DNA of 64,000 nt, from assembly GCF_009017275.1 (NCBI RefSeq), contig NZ_WBZC01000014.1, forward strand, positions 1 through 64,000, written 5' to 3'. Below are positions 26,639-36,202 of this stretch, in pieces. Made by a program: the position numbers and the translations under genes. Positions within the stretch are counted from its first letter, which is position 1; every line of letters starts with the position of its first letter. This DNA is from Alkaliphilus pronyensis (GTDB taxonomy: Bacteria > Bacillota > Clostridia > Peptostreptococcales > Natronincolaceae). Below the pieces are notes generated by a model that saw only the letters and a list, made by a program, of their open reading frames with translations, did not search any database and was not told the DNA's origin.

Positions 26639-28024
26639 TTAAACTACTCCATTAAATTTTGAAGTTACTAGATATGGATTAGATATTGTGTTTTCTTCTA
26701 AATAGCTTGCAGCTATAGAATTTGCTGCTTCTGTAGTAGTCTTTTTATTTTTCTGTCTTTGATAGAAGCCTGCATTTCTTCTGAAGTCTTGCTGATTTTC
26801 ACCTACAGAAACCTCTAGGCTGCTTACAGATATACCCTTTTCTCCTAGGTTGATTTTTAATTGATTTAGGTTGTTTTCTATTAGCTCTTTAACCTGGGGG
26901 TTTTCTGTAAAAACCTTTCCAGTTAGCACTCCATCTTCAACAGATATTTTAATTGTCAAGGTCCCTAATTTTTCTGGAGTTAGCTGCATTTTTAACTGGT
27001 TTTTGTTGTTTAATACAAGAAATTCTACCTTATTTATCACCTGATTTATAATATCCTTTGAATCAGCTGATGTAGGGGATTGGTTTATCATTGATATTAC
27101 CTTTTCTGTTGTTAATACTCTATTTTGTTGGGTGTCAAAGGTAATTACTTCAGTAGAATCCTCTTTAATTGGGAGTTCCTTCGTGATTAGCTTTGTATCA
27201 TCTGTTGCTGGCTTCTTTTGTCCCTCTTGTATTGGTGCTACTAATTTAGAAGCTTCCTTATCCACTGTTTTATCCAACTCATTTATTCCATTTCCATTGA
27301 TACCCTCTCTAGTAGACATATCATTGGTGATAGTTTTACCTGATGTAGCTTTATCGTTAGTGGATATAGTGTTGTCCTCAGTTGATATAGCCTTAATTGC
27401 TGACTCTTCTGTTGGCTTTTGGGTCTTAAGCTCCTCTTTAATCTCCTTTAGAGCTTTTAATGCCTTTTCCATAATTTCTTTTTCAGCGGGGTTAAGGGTA
27501 ACAGCTTTTTCAGGATCTACATCTAATGTCTGATGCATTATTTCAGTATTAGCATTAGCTTCTATTAGCAGGTTGATTTTAGCTTCTAGCCTACTAACTA
27601 GGGCAAGAAATTCTTCATTACTTCCATTTAAGCTTAATAATGCTTCTTTAAGCTCTACAGCTTCCTTTTCCTCTAATAAACCAATGTTTATTAAATCCTC
27701 TAGCTGACTAATGAGTTCAGTTATTATAGCTGCTTCATTTTGATGCTGACTAACTTCTATCTCATCTTCTATAATTAAGAATTCCTCTTCCTCTATAGGC
27801 TTTTCCAGCTGGCTATGGGATTTAATCTCTTTGTTTTTGGCTTCAAAGGTATCCATACCCCTTAATTTATTAGCTTCATTATTGTTGTCCTTAGCTGGCT
27901 TTTCAGTGCTTAACCTATCAAATACATTTTGGAAGCTAGAGGATGCTTCTTTTTTTAAGCCCTTCTTTATAGGCTGCATTGGGGTTAAATCCTTAGCTGC
28001 AAAGATGTTGTTTAGTTCCATCAT
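26639..28024 (-). CDS. fliK: Hook-length control protein FliK
   Basis: 461 residues: a long, low-complexity N-terminal region (the ruler) and a C-terminal Flg_hook domain (about 335-425) with [20 protein letters not shown] and [20 protein letters not shown]. The C-terminal domain interacts with FlhB to switch export. I use the ATG at 28024, 6 nt after GGGAGGTG; an in-frame GTG overlaps that site. As usual the ruler region is poorly conserved. Confidence 0.92.
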   Translation of the reverse strand: MMELNNIFAAKDLTPMQPIKKGLKKEASSSFQNVFDRLSTEKPAKDNNNEANKLRGMDTFEAKNKEIKSHSQLEKPIEEEEFLIIEDEIEVSQHQNEAAIITELISQLEDLINIGLLEEKEAVELKEALLSLNGSNEEFLALVSRLEAKINLLIEANANTEIMHQTLDVDPEKAVTLNPAEKEIMEKALKALKEIKEELKTQKPTEESAIKAISTEDNTISTNDKATSGKTITNDMSTREGINGNGINELDKTVDKEASKLVAPIQEGQKKPATDDTKLITKELPIKEDSTEVITFDTQQNRVLTTEKVISMINQSPTSADSKDIINQVINKVEFLVLNNKNQLKMQLTPEKLGTLTIKISVEDGVLTGKVFTENPQVKELIENNLNQLKINLGEKGISVSSLEVSVGENQQDFRRNAGFYQRQKNKKTTTEAANSIAASYLEENTISNPYLVTSKFNGVV

Positions 28025-28054
28025 TCTTTTCACCTCCCTTCACATTAGATATAT

Positions 28055-29284
28055 TTATCGGGTCATTATTTTTTGTGCTAGCTCAATGGCCCGTTGTGTA
28101 CTAAAGTTTTCAATAAGACTGGCAGTTAATGTTGGTTTAAACTCCTTTAAAACATCTAACACAAGCTGTTGGTTTGTAAATCTTAATTCTTCCTCATTTG
28201 TTAGCTGTTGTCTGTAGTATATTTGATTGCTATTTAGCATTTGCTCTACAACCTTAGCCAGCTCTACAGTTGGCATTTTTTGATAAATTTCTACTAGCTC
28301 ATTAATTTTACTATTATAGTTTTTATGGGCCTGTACTGAAGCTGCAAGTGCAGTGGAAATATTGCCTTCAGCTCCATTAAGCTTTTCTATTTCGTTAATA
28401 TTTTCATATAGGTCAAATATCATTTCATTGTCTTGTACCCTTGATAGAACTTTGCCACCCTTATCTAAGGATAAGTTCATATATATAATTGAAAGATCCT
28501 GAATATTATACTGGTCTGTAGTTCCTAATATAGCAATAAGCTCCTCTATGCTTTTTTCTTCATATATCATTGTAGCTTCCTTAAGCTGATTTTCCCTATG
28601 GTGTATACCTTCAATTACTTTGTTTAGCTCTGCCTTTTTAGTAGCTGATAAATTAAACTTAATTCTTTCTTGCATTTCTGAATCTATGTATTGTAATAGC
28701 TTAGCTCCTTCTTCATTAGGTATAGCATCAAAAATAATTGGTATCATTTCTAGTGTTATTTCTCCACTGTTAAAGCTTCTTTCAAAGGCTAATACGCCAT
28801 CACTTAGCTTTAAGGATGTTAGGTAATCGGTAATTAGTAAAGCATTTTCCATTTCCTCCTGTTGAATTTCCTCTATCATTCTTTTTAGAGAATTTTCCTC
28901 TAGGTCCTTTAATCTAATGGCTTCACTTATATTTCTCATTTTTGTGGAGTTTTCTTTAGTAAGCAGTAATACCAACTCTTGAAACAGCTTTTCATCCTCA
29001 GCTTTAATAAGCATTAGCTTATCTGTTAATCTATCCTCTTCAAGTGTTATGTAATATTTTGCAATTTGCTGCTTTATTAGCTCTTCCTCTTCCCTTGTTG
29101 GCATATTTTCAAAATATTCTCCTACCCCACCAGGTAAGACTGTCAAAGCTTCATTTGCCTTATATCTAAAATCTTGATTTGCATAATATATAATTGCAGC
29201 TGTCACAACAGGAACTAATAGGAATGATACTGCAACAATTGCTACTGCTTTTAAGGCTCCGTTTTTGTTATTTTCTTGACTCAT
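28055..29284 (-). CDS. MotE/YlxF-like membrane-anchored coiled-coil protein
   Basis: One N-terminal membrane segment (about 12-34), then long helices and, in the C-terminal half, repeated helical segments of the MgtE-N type (KMPTVELAKVVEQMLN; FSTQRAIELAQKIM; DLSIIYMNLSLDKGGKVLS). Genes here (ylxF in Bacillus, motE in alphaproteobacteria) encode such proteins between fliJ and fliK. At 409 residues it is about twice as long as Bacillus YlxF. MotE chaperones MotC in alphaproteobacteria; the clostridial role is unknown. Confidence 0.75.
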   Translation of the reverse strand: MSQENNKNGALKAVAIVAVSFLLVPVVTAAIIYYANQDFRYKANEALTVLPGGVGEYFENMPTREEEELIKQQIAKYYITLEEDRLTDKLMLIKAEDEKLFQELVLLLTKENSTKMRNISEAIRLKDLEENSLKRMIEEIQQEEMENALLITDYLTSLKLSDGVLAFERSFNSGEITLEMIPIIFDAIPNEEGAKLLQYIDSEMQERIKFNLSATKKAELNKVIEGIHHRENQLKEATMIYEEKSIEELIAILGTTDQYNIQDLSIIYMNLSLDKGGKVLSRVQDNEMIFDLYENINEIEKLNGAEGNISTALAASVQAHKNYNSKINELVEIYQKMPTVELAKVVEQMLNSNQIYYRQQLTNEEELRFTNQQLVLDVLKEFKPTLTASLIENFSTQRAIELAQKIMTR

Positions 29285-29294
29285 CTTATCCTCC

Positions 29295-29738
29295 TTACTT
29301 AGTGGCAGATCTATAGGAGACCAACTGATCTAAAAGTGATTCTTCGTTTTTCATAAGCTGATATTTATAGACATCGGTATCCTTCTCCTTAAGTCTATTG
29401 AATATTTTTGATTGCTTTGTAGCCTCAATCAACTGTACTCTATGGTTAGTAACATCCTCTTCGCAGCTGATTATTATTTTATTCTGTTGCTTTATTACAT
29501 CATCAATATAATTCATTTTAGAAGCTTGTATTTGTACTTCCTTAATAGATATTGCTTCCTTTGTTTTTTCCTTCCATTCAGTGGCTATACTGTTCTTCTT
29601 GCTTTTAAGACTCATTAGATTCTCTTCTTCTTTTTTAAGCTTTTTTGTAGCAGTTCCTAATAGTATCTTTTTATTGTCCTCTTGCTTTTCCTTTAGGTTA
29701 AGTATTGATTCAAATCTGAAGGAAAACTTGTTTTTCAT
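29295..29738 (-). CDS. fliJ: Flagellar export ATPase cofactor FliJ
   Basis: 147 residues forming an almost continuous coiled coil, beginning FRFESILNLKEKQED, the classic FliJ N-terminus. It sits in the FliI hexamer and couples it to FlhA. Located directly after fliI (11 bp). Confidence 0.92.
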   Translation of the reverse strand: MKNKFSFRFESILNLKEKQEDNKKILLGTATKKLKKEEENLMSLKSKKNSIATEWKEKTKEAISIKEVQIQASKMNYIDDVIKQQNKIIISCEEDVTNHRVQLIEATKQSKIFNRLKEKDTDVYKYQLMKNEESLLDQLVSYRSATK

Positions 29739-29749
29739 AACCTGCCTCC

Positions 29750-31066
29750 TTACTTATTTAATATCTGAATCATTGCCTCAGATGTATCTGCAAAATTTGC
29801 CTTTTCGTGGGTGCCCTGGGTTAAGAAATTGCTTATTTCTTCTATTTTGCTGATTGAGTAATCTATTTTTTTATTGGTTCCCTTTACATATGCTCCAATA
29901 TTAATTAAGTCCTCTGATTCATTATAGGTTGCTAAAATCTCTTTAATTTTCGATGCTGCCGCTAAATGGTTATTATCCACTATATTTGGCATAACCCTGC
30001 TTACACTGGATAATATATCAATAGCTGGGTAATGATTTTTGTTAGCTAGCTTTCTTGATAAAACTATATGACCGTCCAAAATACCTCTTACTGCATCGGC
30101 AATTGGTTCATTCATATCGTCACCATCCACCAGTACTGTATATAAGCCAGTTATCGAACCCTCTTCAGAGGTTCCAGAACGCTCCAGTAGTCTTGGAAGT
30201 ACAGTAAAAACAGATGGAGTATAGCCTTTGGTAACTGGAGGCTCTCCTATAGCTAACCCAATTTCCCTCTGGGCCATTGAAAACCTTGTTAAAGAATCCA
30301 TTAATAGCATTACATTACTTCCTAAATCTCTAAAGTATTCAGCTATTGAGGTTGCTAGTAATGCTCCCTTCATCCTTATTAGAGGTGGCTGATCAGAGGT
30401 TGCAACAATTACTACTGATCTTTTAAGGCCCTCCTCCTGTAGGTCATTTTCTATAAACTCTTTAACCTCACGTCCTCTTTCTCCAATTAATGCTATTACA
30501 TTAACATCAGCCTGTGTATTTCTTGCAATCATCCCCAGTAGTGTGCTTTTCCCAACACCGCTTCCAGAGAAAATACCAATACGCTGTCCATTGCCACAGG
30601 TTAGCATACCATCTATTGCTCTAATTCCTACTGTTAATGGCTCTTTAATACGCTTCCTCGCCAATGGATTGGGTGGAATCCCCATTACTGGGTAGTTTTT
30701 CGATGCTACTATCGGACCTTTTCCATCAATTGGCTCCCCAAGTCCATCCAAAACCCTTCCCAACAGGCCACTTCCCACCTTAACCTTTAAGGAGGTTCCA
30801 GTTGCTTCTACTTTGCTACCTGGTCCTATTCCTTCCATTTCACCCAGGGGCATTAAAAGCACCTTTTTCTCCTTAAAGCCAACTGCCTCGGCTAAAACTG
30901 GTTTTTTGCCCTTTAATGTATGTATTATACATACTTCTCCTATTTTAACAGCTGGTCCTATTGACTCAATTGTTAGACCAATAACCTGAGATACTTGACC
31001 TGTGTATCTGATTAGGTCTGTTGATTGGATAGCTTCTATATATTTATTAAAATTAGTTAAGGCCAT
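29750..31066 (-). CDS. fliI: Flagellar export ATPase FliI
   Basis: 438 residues from the start used. Walker A GSGVGKST at 168-175, GERGREVKEF, the LLMDSLTRFSMAQREIGLA Walker B region and the PSVFTVLPRLLERSG motif mark an F1-ATPase-like export ATPase. I use the ATG at 31066, matching the length of Bacillus FliI; a GTG at 31078 would overlap the fliH stop. Confidence 0.96.
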   Translation of the reverse strand: MALTNFNKYIEAIQSTDLIRYTGQVSQVIGLTIESIGPAVKIGEVCIIHTLKGKKPVLAEAVGFKEKKVLLMPLGEMEGIGPGSKVEATGTSLKVKVGSGLLGRVLDGLGEPIDGKGPIVASKNYPVMGIPPNPLARKRIKEPLTVGIRAIDGMLTCGNGQRIGIFSGSGVGKSTLLGMIARNTQADVNVIALIGERGREVKEFIENDLQEEGLKRSVVIVATSDQPPLIRMKGALLATSIAEYFRDLGSNVMLLMDSLTRFSMAQREIGLAIGEPPVTKGYTPSVFTVLPRLLERSGTSEEGSITGLYTVLVDGDDMNEPIADAVRGILDGHIVLSRKLANKNHYPAIDILSSVSRVMPNIVDNNHLAAASKIKEILATYNESEDLINIGAYVKGTNKKIDYSISKIEEISNFLTQGTHEKANFADTSEAMIQILNK

Positions 31067-31070
31067 AATA

Positions 31071-31856
31071 TCACTCACTTATAGTTATGTCGGTAAGAAT
31101 CTTTTCTATTGCTTTTATTTGAGTACTAATACTGGAGTCAATTGTTCCCGACAGGGTTTCAATCATGACACCACCAGAGGGTAAAGAGGCATCACACCTT
31201 ACATCCATTTTTTCAATGCCGTCTGTCATCATAAATATTTTGTTTTTCTCTGTATTTACTAGATCATAATCTGCTTTTGATACGCGAATAACTATTGATT
31301 CTGTAAAGGTTGATTTTTCCAAACCTGCTCTAATGACTTCCAATAACAAGGAGTTATCTTCTTCTAGCTTATAATTGATAATTTTATTTACACACTCTAT
31401 TACTAATTTAACTACATCCTTCTCTGCCTCTTTAATAGCTCGGTTTTTCTCCTCCAAAGCTTGTAGCTTTATATTTTTTGCTTCATCTATGTGTTCTGCT
31501 ACCTCCTGATGTCCAAGGTCTTTACCTTCAGCTATTCCAGCACTATAGCCTTCCCTTTTAGCATTCTCGAATATGTTTTTACTATCCTCATATGCCTCTC
31601 CAAGGATGAAGGCTGCTTCCTTCTTAGCTTCCTCTATAATTCTTTGGGCTTCTTCCTTTGCCTCATTTAGCATAGCTTCCAGTTCTTCATTTATCTTATT
31701 TGCCTCATCATTACATGTATCTATTTCTTCTTCATTTACAGCTTCTTCATTACTGTGGAGCTTTATTATGTTGTTTAGCTTAATTTCATTAAAGTCTATT
31801 TCCTTTTTATCACCTAATTTTACCTCAGCAGATTTTAAAACCCTAATTTTAGACAA
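31071..31856 (-). CDS. fliH: Flagellar export ATPase regulator FliH
   Basis: 261 residues. A helical stalk rich in A/E/K (about 50-130) with GxxxG-like spacing, and a C-terminal domain related to the ATP synthase delta subunit (about 135-261; SKADYDLVNTEK and VRCDASLPSGGVMIET). It dimerises and holds FliI near the C-ring. The gene overlaps the fliG stop by 8 bases. Confidence 0.93.
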   Translation of the reverse strand: MSKIRVLKSAEVKLGDKKEIDFNEIKLNNIIKLHSNEEAVNEEEIDTCNDEANKINEELEAMLNEAKEEAQRIIEEAKKEAAFILGEAYEDSKNIFENAKREGYSAGIAEGKDLGHQEVAEHIDEAKNIKLQALEEKNRAIKEAEKDVVKLVIECVNKIINYKLEEDNSLLLEVIRAGLEKSTFTESIVIRVSKADYDLVNTEKNKIFMMTDGIEKMDVRCDASLPSGGVMIETLSGTIDSSISTQIKAIEKILTDITISE

Positions 31857-32865
31857 TTATTTCATCTCCTCCACCTCTGGCTATGATGATCTCTCCTGCT
31901 TCCTCAAGCTTTCTAATTATATTAACAATTTTTTGCTGGGCCTCCTCAACATCCCTTAATCGTACAGGTCCCATGAATTCCATATCTTCTCTAATCATTT
32001 CTGCCATACGCTTAGACATGTTGGCATAAATAACATCTGATACTTCCTCTGTAGCTCCCTTTAATGCAACAGCAAGCTCTTTGTTATCAATTTCCCGTAT
32101 GAACCTTTGAATTGATGTGCTATCAAGATTAATGATATCTTCAAATACAAACATTCTTTTTCTGATTTCTTCTGCTAGCTCTGCATCTTGTATTTCTAAA
32201 TTATCCATTATATTCTTTTCAGTACCCCTGTCAACTGAATTAAGAATGTCTACAATTGACTGAATACCACCTGCAGATGTATAATCTTGACTTACTAATG
32301 AAGATAGCTTCCTTTCTAAAACAGATTCAACCTCTTTAATTATTTCTGGAGAAGTTCTGTCCATTATAGCTATTCTTTGAGCTATTTCAGATTGCTTTGA
32401 TTGTGGTAATGAAGATAGTATCTGTGCCGATTGATTTGATGGCAAATATGCTAAAATTAATGCTATGGTTTGTGGATGTTCATTTTGAATGAAATTAAGC
32501 AACTGACTTGGGTCTGCCTTTCTTGCAAAATCAAAGGGCTTTACCTGTAATGATGCAGTCAGCTTGTTTATAATATCCATGGCTTTTTGTGAGCCTAACG
32601 CCTTTTCTAATACGTCCTTTGCATAATTTATACCACCCTCAGAAATGTACTCCTGTGCTACGCATATTTCATAGAATTCTTCAAGAATTTTTTCCTTTTC
32701 GTCAGGGGGTACCTTTCTCATATTTGCTATTTCAAGAGTAAGCTCTTCAATTTCTTCGTCGTTTAGATGCTTAAATATTTGTGCTGAGAATTCTGGTCCT
32801 AAGCTTATTAGCAAAACTGCCGCCTTTTCACGACCAGATAATTCCCCCTTTGTACCCTTTCTCAT
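31849..32865 (-). CDS. fliG: Flagellar motor switch protein FliG
   Basis: 338 residues. SGREKAAVLLISLGPEFSAQ is the N-terminal FliF-binding domain, EHPQTIALILAYLPSNQSAQ the middle armadillo domain with its EHPQ motif, and the C-terminal domain has the charged torque helix (FIREIDNKELAVALKGATEE). Binds FliF and interacts with MotA. Confidence 0.97.
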   Translation of the reverse strand: MRKGTKGELSGREKAAVLLISLGPEFSAQIFKHLNDEEIEELTLEIANMRKVPPDEKEKILEEFYEICVAQEYISEGGINYAKDVLEKALGSQKAMDIINKLTASLQVKPFDFARKADPSQLLNFIQNEHPQTIALILAYLPSNQSAQILSSLPQSKQSEIAQRIAIMDRTSPEIIKEVESVLERKLSSLVSQDYTSAGGIQSIVDILNSVDRGTEKNIMDNLEIQDAELAEEIRKRMFVFEDIINLDSTSIQRFIREIDNKELAVALKGATEEVSDVIYANMSKRMAEMIREDMEFMGPVRLRDVEEAQQKIVNIIRKLEEAGEIIIARGGGDEIIV

Positions 32866-32878
32866 TCTTCGATCACCC

Positions 32879-34426
32879 CTAATCTTCGCTTAACCAGTTT
32901 CTTAGGAGCTGAGCAACAGCTTCGGGCTTCTTAGAAACCATTTTTTCTATTTGTTGTTTAGCCTGTGATCCAGACAGCTCTAAATCTATTTCTTCTAATT
33001 CATCTTGTGGAATTAATTCCCTAATAGATTCCACAGGTTCTTCCTTTTTCTTTCTTAATTTAGTTGAAGCTAGATATACCGACGCAAGCAGCAATGTTCC
33101 AGCTATACCCCACAACCATAATGGGATACTTGCTAAGCCACCTTGAGGGCCTTGATTTTCCATTGCTGATCTTAACTGTTCTTCAATTGAGTTGCTGAAT
33201 TCTTGAACTCCCACCTGTACTACTCTAGTATCAAGCCCTGCTGCCGCCGAAATAATATTTTGCAGCTCTTTTCTTTCCTCGTCAGTCAATTGACCTCCGT
33301 TAATTGCATTACTATTTATGTAGACTGCTATTGTTATATCTTGAACTTGGCCTTGTGCTTTAACAATCTTTTGACGAAGTTCATTTATTTCATAATTAAT
33401 AGTTCTGCTGGCTTCATTGTATCTTGAGACATTTGAATCATTTTCTACATATTGGGTTATATCTTCTGTGTTAGAATCTGTTCCGGGAATACCGCCTGCT
33501 TCTTCATTTACTACATTTTGCTGAAGCTCCTGCATACTTCTTATAATTCCTGATGTTTCTCCATCTATAGGTGGGGAAAACTCCAATATTTCAGTAATTT
33601 CACTGTCAAAGTCCAGTTTTACATTAGCCATAACTGCAACATTACCATACCCGTATACAGTTGACAAGAAATCGCCTATACTTTTTTCCAAATCACTTTT
33701 AACTGCCTGCTGTAGATCAATATGATTATTAGTGTCAAATGAGTCTCCTGCTTCATTTTGACTATTTAAAACTCTACCATCATTACCATGAACAGTAACA
33801 TTTTCGGGATAAAGACCTTCCACAGCGTTTGATACCAGCATTACAATACCATTAATACTGTTTTTATCAAGCTTTGCACTGGGGTCTAAATCAATAAATA
33901 CCGACGCCTTTGAGGTTCTTTCGTTGTCTGAAAAAACAAATCCACTTTTATCAGGTACAGTTAAATGTACTACTGCCTTTCTAACGCCAGGGATTTCTTC
34001 AACAGTACTGGCTAGATAGTTTTGCTGTGCATATAAAAACCTTTGGGTTCTCTCTTCACTGGTCATCATAAAGGAATTAGAAAAGGCATCTTCATATGAA
34101 AAGCGAGCTGTTGGTAGCCCTTGAGTAGCTACAACCATTTGGGCTCTTTTCTCATCCTCCTTAGCCACTAAAATTGTTCCTACAGTATCTCCCGATTTTG
34201 CCTTAATATTATTGGTTTCTAAAGTACTAATTACTTCACCAGCTTGTTTAGCATCTAAGTCATTATAAATTACTACATACTCAGTTCGTGTAAAATAAAG
34301 TATTATAGCAGTTAATGCTAGTAAAATGAACAAAGTAGTTAGTGCTAATTTTATTTTTTGCTTCTTTTCCATCCCTTGAAAATACTCATTAAGCTGGTTC
34401 CGCATCGTTTCAACTGCTTCAGTCAT
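32879..34426 (-). CDS. fliF: Flagellar MS-ring protein FliF
   Basis: 515 residues with two membrane helices (about 24-45 and 432-452), ring-building motifs between them (YVVIYNDLDAKQAGEVISTL, then VPDKSGFVF) and a C-terminal FliG-binding tail (KKPEAVAQLLRNWLSED). Forms the base on which the motor assembles. Usual length for the family. Confidence 0.97.
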   Translation of the reverse strand: MTEAVETMRNQLNEYFQGMEKKQKIKLALTTLFILLALTAIILYFTRTEYVVIYNDLDAKQAGEVISTLETNNIKAKSGDTVGTILVAKEDEKRAQMVVATQGLPTARFSYEDAFSNSFMMTSEERTQRFLYAQQNYLASTVEEIPGVRKAVVHLTVPDKSGFVFSDNERTSKASVFIDLDPSAKLDKNSINGIVMLVSNAVEGLYPENVTVHGNDGRVLNSQNEAGDSFDTNNHIDLQQAVKSDLEKSIGDFLSTVYGYGNVAVMANVKLDFDSEITEILEFSPPIDGETSGIIRSMQELQQNVVNEEAGGIPGTDSNTEDITQYVENDSNVSRYNEASRTINYEINELRQKIVKAQGQVQDITIAVYINSNAINGGQLTDEERKELQNIISAAAGLDTRVVQVGVQEFSNSIEEQLRSAMENQGPQGGLASIPLWLWGIAGTLLLASVYLASTKLRKKKEEPVESIRELIPQDELEEIDLELSGSQAKQQIEKMVSKKPEAVAQLLRNWLSED

Positions 34427-34450
34427 TGGTTCACCTCATCTCAGCTATAA

Positions 34451-34744
34451 TTAAATCTGCATTCTAGTAATTTCTCGATAAGCGTCCAGCACCTTATTTC
34501 TTATTTCTATGACTAGCTGTAATGCTACTTCTGATTTTTGTGCAGCGATCATAACTTCGTGAAGGCTATCTACTTCTCCCGCCGCCAGCTTAACAGTATA
34601 ATCCTCACTTGTCTTTGATAATTTGTCAGCGTTTTTTACCGCCTCCATAAATAATGAAGAGAAGGAGGTTTCTTTATTTTGTTCTTTAGGCTCTAAAAGT
34701 CCTAAGCTTGTATTTGGTGTTAAGTTAACCTGTTGAATATTCAT
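34451..34744 (-). CDS. fliE: Hook-basal body complex protein FliE
   Basis: 97 residues. FSSLFMEAVKNADKLSKTSE and SLHEVMIAAQKSEVALQLVI are the FliE pattern. It is the first exported rod component and joins the MS ring to the rod. Preceded by GGAGGTT. Confidence 0.95.
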   Translation of the reverse strand: MNIQQVNLTPNTSLGLLEPKEQNKETSFSSLFMEAVKNADKLSKTSEDYTVKLAAGEVDSLHEVMIAAQKSEVALQLVIEIRNKVLDAYREITRMQI

Positions 34745-34759
34745 TTTCTAACCTCCTTA

Positions 34760-35203
34760 TCATCTTCCTATTTGAAGTGCCTTCATTGCCATTGATTTTG
34801 ATGTGTTTAAGGCAGTTACATTGGCCTCGTAGCCCCTTGAGGCTGAAATCATGTTAGCCATCTCAGTTATAATATCAACATTAGGCATAGATACATACCC
34901 TTCTTGGTCTGCATCTGGATGTCCTGGGTCATAGATCTTTTTATATGGAGACTGATGGTCCTTTACACCAACAACCTCTACTCCATTAAACTTGGCATCA
35001 TTACCTATAGTCTTATTTAGATATTGTGAAAATGGAATATTTGCTTCTTTTGTCTTAAAAACAACCACCTGTCTTCTATATGGGCTGCCGTTTGCTGTTC
35101 TTGTTGTATTTGCATTTGCAATGTTCTTAGAAATTGTATCCATTCTTAATCTTTCTGCCGTAAGACCAGTAGCACTTATGTTTATAGAATTAAAGAAACT
35201 CAT
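34760..35203 (-). CDS. flgC: Proximal rod protein FlgC
   Basis: 147 residues with an N-terminal rod helix (INISATGLTAERLRMDTISKNIANANT) paired to a C-terminal one (MISASRGYEANVTALNTSKSM). VSMPNVDIITEMANM is typical. Normal length. Confidence 0.95.
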   Translation of the reverse strand: MSFFNSINISATGLTAERLRMDTISKNIANANTTRTANGSPYRRQVVVFKTKEANIPFSQYLNKTIGNDAKFNGVEVVGVKDHQSPYKKIYDPGHPDADQEGYVSMPNVDIITEMANMISASRGYEANVTALNTSKSMAMKALQIGR

Positions 35204-35209
35204 TATTCA

Positions 35210-35605
35210 TCACTTCCCTTCCTTTATTACTGTTTTTAATCTATTAAACTGGCTATTTATACGGGTAGTTAAAGCATCATGTAAAATAGAATTTTTTGCT
35301 AGCTCTGCCATTTCTACATCAATGTCGACATTATTCCCGTCTCTCCTGGTGCTATAGTTCTTTTCTGTTTCTATTTTGTGCTTTTGTTGATGAATAGGCT
35401 GTAATCCGATTTCAAAATGATTTTTATTGGTTTTGGCTCCCCTTATACCCTTTCCCTTCAGAGTTTCTGAAAGTAGCTCTTCAAATACAACCTTTGATCT
35501 TTTGAAATTGGGTGTATTGGCGTTTGCAATGTTATTGGAAATAACTTCATTCCGCTTCCATGAAGCATTTAAAGCATTACTAAGCAAATTAATTCCTTTA
35601 AACAT
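35210..35605 (-). CDS. flgB: Proximal rod protein FlgB
   Basis: 131 residues: LLSNALNASWKRNEVISNNIANANT at the N-terminus and GNNVDIDVEMAELAKNSILHD near the C-terminus, as in FlgB. It is the first gene of the fla/che operon. GGGAGCAG precedes the ATG and a promoter lies about 35 bp upstream. Confidence 0.95.
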   Translation of the reverse strand: MFKGINLLSNALNASWKRNEVISNNIANANTPNFKRSKVVFEELLSETLKGKGIRGAKTNKNHFEIGLQPIHQQKHKIETEKNYSTRRDGNNVDIDVEMAELAKNSILHDALTTRINSQFNRLKTVIKEGK

Positions 35606-35640
35606 TTTCCTGCTCCCTTCTATATGTATTAATATTCATC

Positions 35641-35670
35641 ATTATAAACAATTAAAAGTACCTCTAACAA
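35641..35670 (-). promoter_or_regulatory. Main promoter of the fla/che operon
   Basis: On the minus strand TTGTTA and a perfect TATAAT are spaced by 18 nt; transcription would begin near 35634, about 28 nt before flgB. It looks like a sigma-A promoter, as at the Bacillus fla/che operon. It lies in the 597-bp gap between codY and flgB, which also holds a palindrome (35870-35899), a short orphan reading frame (35749-35910) and the codY-operon terminator (36103-36155); I see nothing else in that gap. Confidence 0.65.
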
Positions 35671-35748
35671 TTCTTCTTTTTTCGCAAGCTAATAAGGACT
35701 TCACTAAAATAATATTAGGCAAATATTTATTTATTCCTCCTTTTTTTT

Positions 35749-35910
35749 TCATTTTTCTACAGAACGGGACTCAAGAACTATGACATATTTTTCTAATAAT
35801 TCCATGTATTTTTTATCATGGCTTGTATACCAAAGGTTTACTCCAGTAGGCTGAAGCTCTGCTCCAAAAAAGTAACTTAATGACGTGCATAAGTTACTTA
35901 TGAAACTCAG
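35749..35910 (-). pseudogene. Possible gene remnant upstream of flgB
   Basis: A 53-codon open stretch with a protein-like composition (SYFFGAELQPTGVNLWYTSH, then a helical KKYMELLEKYV), entered from an in-frame stop and lacking a start codon near its beginning; the only ATG is internal. It may be the end of a decayed gene or chance. I do not recognise the family. It overlaps a perfect inverted repeat. Confidence 0.3.
35870..35899. repeat. Perfect 10-bp inverted repeat upstream of flgB
   Basis: AAGTAACTTA and TAAGTTACTT are separated by 10 bases. The symmetry and about 230-bp distance from the fla/che promoter allow an operator or a small hairpin. No T-run follows on either strand. Confidence 0.5.
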
Positions 35911-36102
35911 CTAGAATATGAAGTTAAAAGCTGCAGGAGCTTATAATGATTATTTGAAGCCTATGAATTAACCTATTTCAAGACACTTAGTTATTAACTA
36001 ATGTGCAATTGCATATGTATTAATTATAGTTGATTATTCGACATTAAACTACATAAATAAAGATTATTTTAAGGATTAACAAAAATTTTACAAAATAAAA
36101 AA

Positions 36103-36155
36103 ATGCTCCTACTTTTTGTAAGCAGTTTTTTTCTGTTTACAAAAATGAGGAGCAT
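36103..36155 (-). terminator. Strong intrinsic terminator of the hslVU-codY operon
   Basis: A 23-bp stem with three mismatches (arms start ATGCTCCT on one side and end AGGAGCAT on the other) encloses a 7-base loop. On the minus strand it is followed directly by seven T and TTTTG-like sequence. It lies about 47 bp beyond the codY stop, separating codY from the flagellar operon. Confidence 0.9.
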
Positions 36156-36202
36156 TACATATAGTTAAGCCTTTAGTTATGATTTTTGAAATGCTTTTAT
36201 CA

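Noticed and set aside
3896-35605. Sigma-D (sigma-28) promoters inside the flagellar operon
   Set aside because: I noticed no TAAA-N15-GCCGATAA-like sites in the gaps by eye; the two promoters found look like sigma-A. A systematic scan was not possible.
35749-35910. A genuine small gene before flgB
   Set aside because: No start codon with a ribosome binding site near the beginning of the frame; kept only as a possible remnant.
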